A stretch of DNA of 18,671 nucleotides from Dehalococcoidales bacterium (GCA_028718465.1 JAQULX010000012.1:1-18671), one strand, 5' to 3'; positions 9,023 to 15,497 are shown, counted from the stretch's first letter. Notes: generated by a model from the letters alone, not told the origin. Made by a program: numbers and translations.

Positions 9023-9119
9023 CACTTTACAAAAAATAAGGGCTGCTTTAACTGATATTGTTGCAGCGGCAAATTTAGAATTTTTCGTTTCGATTATTAA
9101 GTTTTTAAAGTGCTTTTAA

Positions 9120-9139
9120 ACTCAAGTTTAGGCTTGAGT
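9120..9139 (-). terminator. Possible weak terminator after the PRC-barrel gene
   Basis: A perfect 7-bp stem, ACTCAAG/CTTGAGT with a 6-nt loop, about 90 bases downstream of the PRC-barrel gene. Only two or three Ts follow on the minus strand. A second 8-bp inverted repeat, AAAGCGGA (9216-9223) and TCCGCTTT (9252-9259), flanks the end of the gene and may act with it. The rest of 9023-9226 is AT-rich and shows nothing else. Confidence 0.35.
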
Positions 9140-9226
9140 GTAATAAGTTTTAGTCCTTATTTAAGGTTATAGTTAATCTTAGTTTTTTATAAATTGCCCA
9201 AATTCCAATATACAGAAAGCGGAAAA

Positions 9227-9454
9227 TTAACTTGAGAATCTACATAGATCCTCCGCTTTAATTCTTAAGGTTACCTTATCACCTATTTTATTTATATCGG
9301 CCAAAGAAATAACGTACTTTTTGGTTAAGCCGGCTTTTATGATAAAATGGTTGACTGCTCCGTTCGCTAAATCAATATCGATATCAGCCACCTTACCTGC
9401 TTTAAGGGCATCAAAATCCAATACTTCTTTACCGATAATTTCGCTTGTTTTCAT
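9227..9454 (-). CDS. PRC-barrel domain protein
   Basis: A 75-aa protein consisting of one PRC-barrel domain. It opens with the typical K-T-S-E-I-I-G-K-E-V-L-D, followed by K-A-G-K-V-A-D-I-D-I-D and the later strand-rich part K-Y-V-I-S-L-A-D-I-N-K-I-G-D-K-V-T-L. The fold is known from the photosynthetic reaction-centre H subunit and RimM; stand-alone copies occur in many bacteria and archaea, usually of unknown function and often as interaction modules. GAGGTG lies about 8 bases before the ATG. No signal peptide, so it should be cytoplasmic. Its leader region contains an unusual folded element (9487-9560). Confidence 0.88.
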   Translation of the reverse strand: MKTSEIIGKEVLDFDALKAGKVADIDIDLANGAVNHFIIKAGLTKKYVISLADINKIGDKVTLRIKAEDLCRFSS

Positions 9455-9486
9455 CCTTTTTCACCTCGACAACTTATATATTAACC

Positions 9487-9560
9487 GGGTTGCCTCTGAA
9501 ATTATTCAGGCCATAACTATAATTCAGAGTTTTGTCAGCTCGGGTAACCCCCTTTTTTTT
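9487..9560. other. Nested stem structure with T8 tract (leader element or terminator)
   Basis: GGGTT (9487-9491) pairs with AACCC (9546-9550), and inside it CTCTGAA (9494-9500) pairs with TTCAGAG (9523-9529). Eight Ts follow at 9553-9560 on the plus strand, giving terminator form, yet no plus-strand gene lies upstream. On the minus strand the same element is the 5' leader of the PRC-barrel gene, starting about 30 bases before its ATG. It matches no riboswitch class I know by eye. Confidence 0.4.
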
Positions 9561-9602
9561 GCATCATCAAAGCTGCTGGTTGAAGATGATTTGATTTCAG
9601 TT

Positions 9603-9728
9603 ATTGGATTTAGTCCAGCGTTCCAAAATCTGTCCGGCAGCCTTGCGGCCGCCCAGTCCGAAGGCAATAGCCGCGGCTACTGCAATGTCTCAACAAAAAT
9701 TGCATTCCAATCCATGAACCCAAACCTC
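9603..9728 (-). pseudogene. Collapsed second copy of the TM_helix channel gene
   Basis: 9603-9686 matches 7884-7967 (the 3' end of the channel gene) with one mismatch in 84. It is joined directly to 9680-9728, which matches 8772-8820 (the 5' end and ribosome site) with three mismatches in 49. The join lies in CTGCAAT, present at both ends of the missing segment (7961-7967 and 8772-8778). About 811 bp have therefore been lost between 7-bp direct repeats. The original ATG (9715-9713) and a GAGG remain, but the frame now stops after 12 codons (MDWNAIFVETLQ). This is a decayed duplicate in the same orientation as the intact gene. Confidence 0.9.
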
Positions 9729-9747
9729 ATAAAAATATTTGTGTATA

Positions 9748-9855
9748 TTAGCTATGATGATCTTCTCCGAACAATTCCTTTACCTGGCATTTCGGGCACC
9801 GAGCTTTATCAAAAAGGGTACATTTCTCTTTGCAGGTAACAGGGTTAATTCTTAT
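9748..9855 (-). pseudogene. Zinc-ribbon-like small ORF without a standard start
   Basis: The minus strand reads a 35-residue frame ending at TAA 9750-9748. It has Cys pairs in C-K-E-K-C, then T-L-F-D-K-A-R, then C-P-K-C and a short acidic/His tail. The two Cys pairs look like a small zinc-binding knuckle. The frame stays open upstream to beyond 9900 but has no ATG, GTG or TTG before the first cysteine; ATA (9855) or ATT (9849) would be needed. It lies directly downstream of a conserved promoter-like element (9870-9933), as the zinc-ribbon gene at 15172 does. It may be a decayed gene or a microprotein with a rare start. Confidence 0.35.
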
Positions 9856-9869
9856 GGGGCTTCTCTTAC

Positions 9870-9933
9870 AGTTTAAGTTAAACAGGCTTAATAATGTATT
9901 AATATTGCTGCCAGATAATCAACAATATCTCAA
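9870..9933 (-). promoter_or_regulatory. Direct-repeat promoter element, copy 1 (zinc-ribbon-like ORF)
   Basis: On the minus strand, TTGA-like units start at 9933 (TTGAGA), 9922 (TTGATT), 9902 (TTAATA) and 9891 (TTAAGC), and a -10 TAAACT occupies 9875-9870. Spacing is 11, 20, 11 and then 16 bp to the -10, identical to the other two copies in this window. The first pair is followed by the same GGCAGCAA word as in the glmS copy. No -35 stands at 17-bp spacing, which suggests activator dependence. It starts right after the regulator gene's terminator palindrome. Confidence 0.65.
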
Positions 9934-9938
9934 TAAAA

Positions 9939-9974
9939 CATATGAGGGCGCTCGCCGGCGAGCGCCCTCATATG
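9939..9974 (-). terminator. 36-bp perfect palindrome ending the two-component operon
   Basis: Bases 9939-9974 form a perfect palindrome with a very GC-rich centre (GAGGGCGCTCGCC and its complement) and CATATG at both outer ends. It begins 20 bp after the response-regulator stop codon (9995). On the minus strand the stem is followed by TTTTATTG, so it works as an intrinsic terminator. The stem is far longer and more perfect than the other terminators here. Confidence 0.8.
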
Positions 9975-9994
9975 ATCATACCTTCAGGCTGGAT

Positions 9995-10693
9995 TCACAA
10001 GATATTAAAACGATATCCAACACCACTGATGTTTTCGATAATCTGTTGACCGTCATTGTCAAGGCCGAGTTTATTCCGCAGCCGGTTAATGAAGACGTGG
10101 AGATACCTCCGTTCGTCGTGATATTCGCTGCCCCAGATTCGCTGCAACAACCAGGTGTGCGTGAGAACCTTCCCATTATTCTGAGCCAGTTCCTGAAGAA
10201 GATTGAATTCTGTTGGTGTAAGGTTAACTTCTTTTCCAGCAACAGTTATCCGTCTATCCGTAAAGTCAATTTCCAGGATACCACTGACCAACCTGGAATA
10301 CGATGTATTTAGAAAGGTATCCTGGCTGCGCCTGAGCACTGCCTTCACCCTGGCAAGAAGCTCCTGCGTGGAAAAAGGTTTTGTGACATAATCATCGGCT
10401 CCTGCATCAAGCCCTTTCACCTTATCTTCATCGCTGACTTTGGCAGTAAGCATTATAATTGGGATCGTGGAAAAGGTACGGATTTTTCTGCATACGGTGA
10501 TACCATCGAGACCTGGCATCATCAGATCAAGTAAGACAAGGTCAAGCTGCTCATCTTCCATTTTCTGTAAAGCAGTCTCACCATTTTCAGCCGTAATAAC
10601 CTCATAGCCTGCTAATCCCAACATACGTTTAGCAAGCTGGATAATCTCCAAATCATCATCAACGACAAGAATTCTCGTTATTTTCGGTGACAC
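9995..10693 (-). CDS. OmpR/PhoB-family response regulator
   Basis: A 232-aa two-domain regulator. The receiver (about 6-120) has the acidic pair VDDD at 11-14, the phosphoacceptor Asp56 in LLDLMMP, Thr83 in MLTA, and Lys105 in TKPF. The C-terminal winged helix (about 135-230) shows L-T-P-T-E-F-N-L-L, W-G-S-E-Y and the recognition and wing part V-F-I-N-R-L-R-N-K-L followed by G-V-G-Y-R-F. Such proteins bind head-to-tail to direct repeats of about 11 bp when phosphorylated. It starts with GTG two bases after the kinase stop codon, with GGAGG inside the kinase end, so translation is coupled. The receiver reads closest to KdpE/PhoB-type members. Repeats of 11-bp period are found beside it and near glmS, so it is the best local candidate for binding them. 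Confidence 0.93.
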   Translation of the reverse strand: MSPKITRILVVDDDLEIIQLAKRMLGLAGYEVITAENGETALQKMEDEQLDLVLLDLMMPGLDGITVCRKIRTFSTIPIIMLTAKVSDEDKVKGLDAGADDYVTKPFSTQELLARVKAVLRRSQDTFLNTSYSRLVSGILEIDFTDRRITVAGKEVNLTPTEFNLLQELAQNNGKVLTHTWLLQRIWGSEYHDERRYLHVFINRLRNKLGLDNDGQQIIENISGVGYRFNIL

Positions 10694-10695
10694 GT

Positions 10696-12333
10696 TTATT
10701 TATCCTCCGTTACCAGTGTGACAGACTGCATTGATATGTTAGAGTCCACTAACGGCAACATGAAAACAAACCGGCTACCTTGCCCAATTTTACTTTCCGC
10801 CCAGATACGCCCTCCATGAGCCTCCACTATACCTCTGCAAATCGAGAGTCCCAAACCTAGCCCCGGTATTGCTGATTCAGCTTTCTGTTCAATACGATAC
10901 ATCCGGTCAAAGATGCGTTCCAGATCATTTTCTGGAATACCGGGACCCTGGTCGGTTACGCTGAAAATAAGATCTGTATTATTGCGACGTGCTGATACTG
11001 ATACCTCAGTCCCCTTCGCAGAGTATTTTACAGCATTGTTGATTAAATTATCGAGCACTTGCAGGATACGGTTAACGTCTAAGTCAACCAGCGGTAAACC
11101 ATCTGTTGGCAGTTCCATTTTAAAACGATAATCAGGAAACCTCAACCTGGCTTCTATCAGTGTCTGGTTTATTAGCATGGCAGGATCAGTAAGCTCCTTA
11201 TGCAGTTTCAACAATCCTGCATCCATACGTTGCACATCCAGCAATTGATCTACCAGGCCAACCAGACGGTCAACTGATTTATCTATGGACTTCAGTGATT
11301 GAATTCTCTCACCTTTCTCTATCTTATCGTCATAATCAACCAGCATCGTCGAATAACCTTTGATCGTCGAAAGCGGGGAGCGAAACTCGTGTGATACTAT
11401 AGAAATGAGGTCAGACTTGAGTTTGTTTAGTTCTTCAAATTTCTTACGCTCAGTTAATTCTGCTTCGAGCCTTTTACCCTTTGACCTGATTTGAAACCTC
11501 TGGACTGCGTTTCCTATAATGAGTACGCTTACTATCAGAGCAATACCTATCAGCGTGGGTATTACCCACTGGGGGACCACCGATTTACCCGGTAGTTTAA
11601 TGCCCATCCATTGTTCCAGAGATTGGTAATAGATAGATTTCTCGTTTTCCTTAAGCTCTTCCACACGTTGATCCACTGTTTCAATAAGGTAGGGCGTTAA
11701 GCTTGAGTTTTTCGAAAAAGCAAAATGCAGGGAAGACGGTGCGAAGATAATGGGAGTTCTGAAAACGTTAAATTTCTCTTCGTGCAGATGTCCGAAGTCT
11801 TTACTGGTGACTCCTGCATCAACCTCTCCTCCATCCAGTAGTTCAAATACCGTCAGGTAATCATTGACTTCCTTAAAGACACAATTGACATGAAATGAAC
11901 TGGTGAGTTTTTTTATACCTTCCGGGCCTTCGACGTTAACGCTTCCCCGCAATACTGCTACGTTTTTCCCTTCGAGGTCCACGATAGATTGTATTTCAAG
12001 CCCCTCCGCAGCATAAACCGTTGACCAACTCACATAAACAGGTTCGTTTGAAAAGTCATATAACGCTCTTCTATCCTCAGAAATGGCCACATCCGGCATA
12101 ATATCTATTTCGTTGTTCTGCAGCCTGGTGAGACCTTCGGACCATGATCCGGGCACATATTCAACTACCCAACGTTCCTTTGCAGCAATTTCATCAATAA
12201 TACTGGGCCAGAAACCTGAAGGGTTTCCATTTTCATCGACAAAGATCTTCGGTTTATTAGCGTATATGCCTACCTTCAGCTTTATCGGGTTGTCTGCAGA
12301 GACAACAACGGTAGAGAAAGCGACATAAAGCAA
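10696..12333 (-). CDS. Sensor histidine kinase with periplasmic solute-binding domain
   Basis: At least 545 aa. Residues about 18-245 form a bacterial extracellular solute-binding domain (family 3 type; K-V-G-I-Y, G-F-W-P-S-I-I-D-E-I, D-L-E-G-K-N-V-A-V-L-R-G-S), so the kinase probably senses a small molecule such as an amino acid outside the membrane. A membrane helix follows at about 255-275. Then come a coiled linker, HisKA with His315 in SHEFRSP, and the ATPase domain with the N box NNAVKYS (432-438), DQGPGIP (461-467) and GLGLGLS (491-497). It is directly followed by its regulator. TTG at 12333 gives only a stub of signal peptide. The frame continues upstream to 12390 with a full signal sequence (RKIKKYLVLTLCLVLL) and AAAGGA, but no canonical start codon. 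Confidence 0.93.
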   Translation of the reverse strand: MLYVAFSTVVVSADNPIKLKVGIYANKPKIFVDENGNPSGFWPSIIDEIAAKERWVVEYVPGSWSEGLTRLQNNEIDIMPDVAISEDRRALYDFSNEPVYVSWSTVYAAEGLEIQSIVDLEGKNVAVLRGSVNVEGPEGIKKLTSSFHVNCVFKEVNDYLTVFELLDGGEVDAGVTSKDFGHLHEEKFNVFRTPIIFAPSSLHFAFSKNSSLTPYLIETVDQRVEELKENEKSIYYQSLEQWMGIKLPGKSVVPQWVIPTLIGIALIVSVLIIGNAVQRFQIRSKGKRLEAELTERKKFEELNKLKSDLISIVSHEFRSPLSTIKGYSTMLVDYDDKIEKGERIQSLKSIDKSVDRLVGLVDQLLDVQRMDAGLLKLHKELTDPAMLINQTLIEARLRFPDYRFKMELPTDGLPLVDLDVNRILQVLDNLINNAVKYSAKGTEVSVSARRNNTDLIFSVTDQGPGIPENDLERIFDRMYRIEQKAESAIPGLGLGLSICRGIVEAHGGRIWAESKIGQGSRFVFMLPLVDSNISMQSVTLVTEDK

Positions 12334-12868
12334 AACCAGACATAGGGTAAGAACTAAATACTTTTTGATTTTTCGGAGTCCTTTCAGGTTTCATTTCCAG
12401 AATATTGTTCATGAATGGAAACCAACTCATATCCTGAAACTGTTCCAGAGAAAAACTCTAATAAAAATAATTCACTTTTTGTTTTACATTGATTAACTTG
12501 AGTATAATAATAATCCCTCTTATAAGAATCCACAAGGATTTCACTCCCGATCAGGCTGCACTTAACCGATCCTGGCGCTATTTCTTAACTTGTTGAGTTC
12601 ACCTCCACCAGCAATAATATGACCATTGGTAGCCACTACCTCCAGCAAGATTTGCACTTATCATTTATGTTAAGCCCAACCCCGGCTGCCAATGGTTAAC
12701 CTTCAATGTTACTATTCATAACATCATTTATGTTTTCCATTAAACACTGCATTTAATTAAAATATAGCTGGCGAAAAACAAAATGTCGTATTTTTAAAGC
12801 TATAAACCTGACATTCGGTTTTGCGGTCGCTATAGCTGGAGATTTTGACTTTATCTCAGGTATGATTA
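12334..12868. other. Intergenic region between glmS end and kinase start
   Basis: About 535 bp, AT-rich. The first 60 bases belong to the probable true N-terminus and ribosome site of the kinase. The middle (about 12540-12760) has only short open frames. Near glmS, AGCTATA (12798-12804) and TATAGCT (12831-12837) form a 7-bp stem with a 26-nt loop that could be a weak terminator. TATAGCTGG also recurs at 12763. No RNA gene or mobile element is recognised. Confidence 0.4.
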
Positions 12869-14653
12869 CTACTCCACGGTAACGCTTTTAGCCAGGTTTC
12901 TGGGGAAGTCAATCGGACAACCTTTGTATTTAGCCGTGTAATAGGCCAATAACTGCATGGCAATCGTGTTGATAATGGGTGAAAAGATGCTGTGAGTGTT
13001 TGGGACTCGCAGAGTCATATCCGCCAGTTTCTCGCTTTCCCGGTCATCCTCCCGGACCAGGGCTATCACCGGTGACTTGCGGGACTTAATCTCCTTGATA
13101 TTGGTTATCATAGCATCGTAAGTTAAATCCCGGTTCACTATCGCTACTACCGGAGTATCCGGCTGCAAGAGGGAAAACGGCCCATGCTTCAATTCACCGG
13201 CTGCATACCCTTCAGCATGAATATAGCTGATCTCCTTGATCTTTAAGGCCCCCTCCAGGGCTATTGGATAGTTTATTCCTCTCCCAACATAAAACATGTT
13301 GGAATGTTGCGAAATAAACCGGGCACACTCGCTGATATGATCCTCGTTATCCAGCACCCGCTGCACATAATGGGGTATAAGTCTCAGTTCAGAGATTAGT
13401 TGCTGCCTCAACTCCTCATTGACGGCCGACTGCGACAAGAGTAATTTGTATAATTCCATTAATTGGGCAGTAAAGCTTTTCGTGGCCGCCACACTTAACT
13501 CCGGCCCGGCCTGAGTATACAGTGTATGGTCGGCTATGCGGCTCACCGAACTCCCGCGAACATTGGTGATTGCCAGCGTAGAACATCCAGCATCTATCAG
13601 CTTCTTCATCGAGATTAATACATCCGCGGTTTCTCCGGATTGAGTGATGGCTATTACATTGGCTACCGGGATAATCCGCTGCCGGTGATTTACCTCAGAG
13701 GCCAACTCCACCCTCACCGGTATATCCAGCAACTCTTCGATGATATACTTCGCCACCAGCCCGGCATGATAAGAGGTCCCGCAGGCCAACACTAGAAGCC
13801 CTTTACTTCCCCTGTTACCCATGAAATCCGAACCGATTACCGGCTTTAAGGAGGCATCATAATTTAGAAGGGCCTGCCGGATTACTTTAGGCTGTTCATG
13901 GATCTCCTTCAACATAAAATGATCATACCCACCCATCTGTACATCCTCGGAATCCCAGTCTACTATGGATACCGGTTTAGCGATCTTCCTTCCGTCTCTA
14001 TTTATGTTGACGTCATCCCGGGTAATAACCCCCATTTCACCATCATCCAGGTAAATTACACGGTTGGTATATTCCAGCAAAGGAGGAATATCGGAAGCAA
14101 TAAGCGTTTCTTTTGTCCCCAACCCGATGGCTAAAGGACTGCCCTGGCGAGCCACAACCATTTTGTTCTCATTTTTCGCTATTACCGCTATCGCATAAGA
14201 CCCCTTGAGCATATCTAAAGTTCTGGTTACCGCTTCTTCCAGATAGCCCTGATAGTACTTCTCAATCAGATGGGAAATGACCTCAGTATCAGTTTCCGAA
14301 AGAAAGATATGTCCTTCATCCATCAACTGGTCTTTGAGAGACTGGTAATTGATAATGACTCCATTATGAACTACTGCAATCTCTCCCCGACAATCCGCCT
14401 GCGGATGGGCGTTGGCCTGGGAGGGTTCACCATGGGTGGCCCAGCGCGTATGCCCAATACCGATGTCACCTGAAAATTGGGGAGCGGCTTCCTCCAGGGC
14501 GGCTACTCTGCAGATGTCTTTATAAATATTGATATTTCCGTCGAGAACCGCTATCCCGGAAGAGTCATATCCCCGGTATTCCAGTTTCTTAAGAGCTCTC
14601 AATAATATCGGTTGAGCTGGTTTATTTCCAATATAGCCTACTATACCGCACAT
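12869..14653 (-). CDS. glmS: Glutamine-fructose-6-phosphate aminotransferase (isomerizing)
   Basis: A 594-aa enzyme that makes glucosamine-6-phosphate from fructose-6-phosphate and glutamine, the first step toward UDP-GlcNAc for envelope polymers and glycans. The protein begins MCGIVGYIG with Cys2 as the N-terminal nucleophile after Met removal. The glutaminase domain holds GHTRWATHG, HNG and E-T-D-T-E. Two SIS sugar-isomerase domains follow (CGTSYHA; T-Q-S-G-E-T-A-D; Y-V-G-R-G; E-G-A-L-K-I-K-E-I-S). The C-terminus is the classic NLAKSVTVE. Length is normal. The Shine-Dalgarno is weak (AGAAGAG before the ATG). The leader of about 115 nt shows no glmS ribozyme core. It begins at a promoter-like element of four direct repeats (14776-14839), which suggests control by a response regulator instead. 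Confidence 0.97.
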   Translation of the reverse strand: MCGIVGYIGNKPAQPILLRALKKLEYRGYDSSGIAVLDGNINIYKDICRVAALEEAAPQFSGDIGIGHTRWATHGEPSQANAHPQADCRGEIAVVHNGVIINYQSLKDQLMDEGHIFLSETDTEVISHLIEKYYQGYLEEAVTRTLDMLKGSYAIAVIAKNENKMVVARQGSPLAIGLGTKETLIASDIPPLLEYTNRVIYLDDGEMGVITRDDVNINRDGRKIAKPVSIVDWDSEDVQMGGYDHFMLKEIHEQPKVIRQALLNYDASLKPVIGSDFMGNRGSKGLLVLACGTSYHAGLVAKYIIEELLDIPVRVELASEVNHRQRIIPVANVIAITQSGETADVLISMKKLIDAGCSTLAITNVRGSSVSRIADHTLYTQAGPELSVAATKSFTAQLMELYKLLLSQSAVNEELRQQLISELRLIPHYVQRVLDNEDHISECARFISQHSNMFYVGRGINYPIALEGALKIKEISYIHAEGYAAGELKHGPFSLLQPDTPVVAIVNRDLTYDAMITNIKEIKSRKSPVIALVREDDRESEKLADMTLRVPNTHSIFSPIINTIAMQLLAYYTAKYKGCPIDFPRNLAKSVTVE

Positions 14654-14720
14654 TCAGTCTCTTCTCTGGTTACTCGCTAAAATTTGATTGATGCGATGTA
14701 AAATTCGTTTTTCAAGTCCT

Positions 14721-14741
14721 TTAAATTTGTGCATTCATCAT
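14721..14741 (-). CDS. Possible 6-codon leader ORF of glmS
   Basis: Within the glmS leader, after AAGAGAA, the minus strand reads ATG ATG AAT GCA CAA ATT TAA (M-M-N-A-Q-I). It could be a leader peptide that tunes glmS translation, but such short frames are frequent by chance. Confidence 0.15.
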   Translation of the reverse strand: MMNAQI

Positions 14742-14775
14742 TTCTCTTTTGTATGGTTATTTTTTTCAATATCCA

Positions 14776-14839
14776 AGTATAGTATATTGTTTCTCAATAT
14801 TGTCTTAATGTTGCTGCCAAAAAATCAATAAAATATCAA
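14776..14839 (-). promoter_or_regulatory. Direct-repeat promoter element, copy 2 (glmS)
   Basis: On the minus strand, units start at 14839 (TTGATA), 14828 (TTGATT), 14808 (TTAAGA) and 14797 (TTGAGA), with a -10 TATACT at 14781-14776. Steps are 11, 20, 11 and 16 bp. It faces glmS and predicts a start near 14769. The stretch covering the first pair and following bases (14805-14844) matches 9899-9938 at about 34 of 40 positions. The first pair is nearly identical to that of the copy at 15022 over 20 bp. Confidence 0.7.
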
Positions 14840-15021
14840 TAAAAAGTAGAACCAGTAAAAGGTAGTAAATTATCTTTGTCTTGACCAAAAGTGAGGATAA
14901 AGGCGATGAGATAGGGAGATCTAAGAATGTTGTCGCAAGAAGCGCTGATCCGATTCTGACTATATGCGCCCGCTGAGGGTATGTTATAAAAAATGGCGAT
15001 TCCGTGATTGTTAAATTCTTG
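14840..15021. other. Spacer between two divergent direct-repeat promoters
   Basis: About 180 bp separating the glmS promoter (minus) from the zinc-ribbon promoter (plus). The two repeat arrays are mirror images around it. I find no ORF, RNA gene or further repeat unit inside. Confidence 0.4.
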
Positions 15022-15085
15022 TTGATATTTTATTGATTTTTAAGCGACAAAATTGATACTTTATTGACTATGTAAACTTTATACT
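15022..15085 (+). promoter_or_regulatory. Direct-repeat promoter element, copy 3 (zinc-ribbon gene)
   Basis: Units start at 15022 (TTGATA), 15033 (TTGATT), 15053 (TTGATA) and 15064 (TTGACT), with a -10 TATACT at 15080-15085. Steps are 11, 20, 11 and 16 bp. The two pairs are 31 bp apart, three helical turns, so they lie on one face of the DNA. A -35 at 17-bp spacing is missing, as at PhoB-activated promoters. Transcription would start near 15092. Confidence 0.7.
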
Positions 15086-15171
15086 AAGGAATAACAACCG
15101 CCTGGATTTTAGTGTCTGAGAATATTAACGCAAATTTTCAATACTTAACGAAATTAGCGAGGAATAAGATA

Positions 15172-15381
15172 GTGAACAATCAAATGTGCGCTAAACCGGA
15201 CAGAAATCAACGGTGCCCAAAGTGCGGAGGCAAAGAGTTTCTAGATAAAGACCGTTATGGCTATTTTGCAGAATGCCTCATATGCGGTCATATTCGGGAC
15301 CTGGACAACAGTACTAAAACGCGCTTCATAACCAAATGTGGGAGTTCAGCAAAGCGGTCAGAATGCCTGGTGCAATATTAG
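15172..15381 (+). CDS. Small zinc-ribbon protein
   Basis: A 69-aa protein with one zinc ribbon: C-P-K-C (Cys15, Cys18) and, after a beta hairpin (K-E-F-L-D-K-D-R-Y-G-Y-F-A-E), C-L-I-C (Cys35, Cys38). Four cysteines in CX2C-X16-CX2C spacing are expected to hold one zinc. The C-terminal tail is basic with two more cysteines. I choose GTG at 15172 because GAGG lies 9 bases before it; the same frame is open from GTG 15112 but without a ribosome site. Role unknown; such microproteins often bind nucleic acid or a partner protein. It is driven by the direct-repeat promoter at 15022-15085, the same element as at glmS. Confidence 0.75.
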   Translation: MNNQMCAKPDRNQRCPKCGGKEFLDKDRYGYFAECLICGHIRDLDNSTKTRFITKCGSSAKRSECLVQY

Positions 15382-15459
15382 ACTCTTCCTTCATAGGCAC
15401 ACCTGTTGAGTGAATTGTTAAACAGGTTATGAGCAGGAGACCCCTAAACAGTAAATAGC

Positions 15460-15465
15460 TATAAT
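15460..15465 (+). promoter_or_regulatory. Candidate -10 of the GlsB-like gene
   Basis: A perfect TATAAT stands 33 bases before the ATG at 15498. No good -35 is visible 16-18 bp upstream, so the promoter may need an activator or another sigma factor. A tandem 10-bp repeat follows immediately. Confidence 0.4.
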
Positions 15466-15485
15466 TGTTACACGATGTTACACGA
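15466..15485 (+). repeat. Tandem 10-bp repeat next to the ribosome site
   Basis: TGTTACACGA occurs twice in a row (15466-15475 and 15476-15485), directly between the -10 box and the GGAGG of the next gene. It overlaps the expected transcription start, so it could be an operator or alter the 5' end of the mRNA. Confidence 0.6.
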
Positions 15486-15497
15486 GGAGGTAAAGAA

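Noticed and set aside
9570..9600. Another TTGA pair with 11-bp step on the plus strand (TTGAAG then TTGATT)
   Set aside because: No second pair follows after the 9-bp gap and there is no -10 at the fixed distance; it runs into the collapsed channel copy.
12480..12520. TTGATTAACTTGAG followed by TATAAT as a fourth direct-repeat promoter or ordinary promoter
   Set aside because: The two TTGA units are 9 bp apart, not 11, the -10 spacing is wrong, and it points away from the kinase.
14654..14775. glmS ribozyme in the glmS leader
   Set aside because: The leader is short and AT-rich and shows none of the conserved core I would expect.
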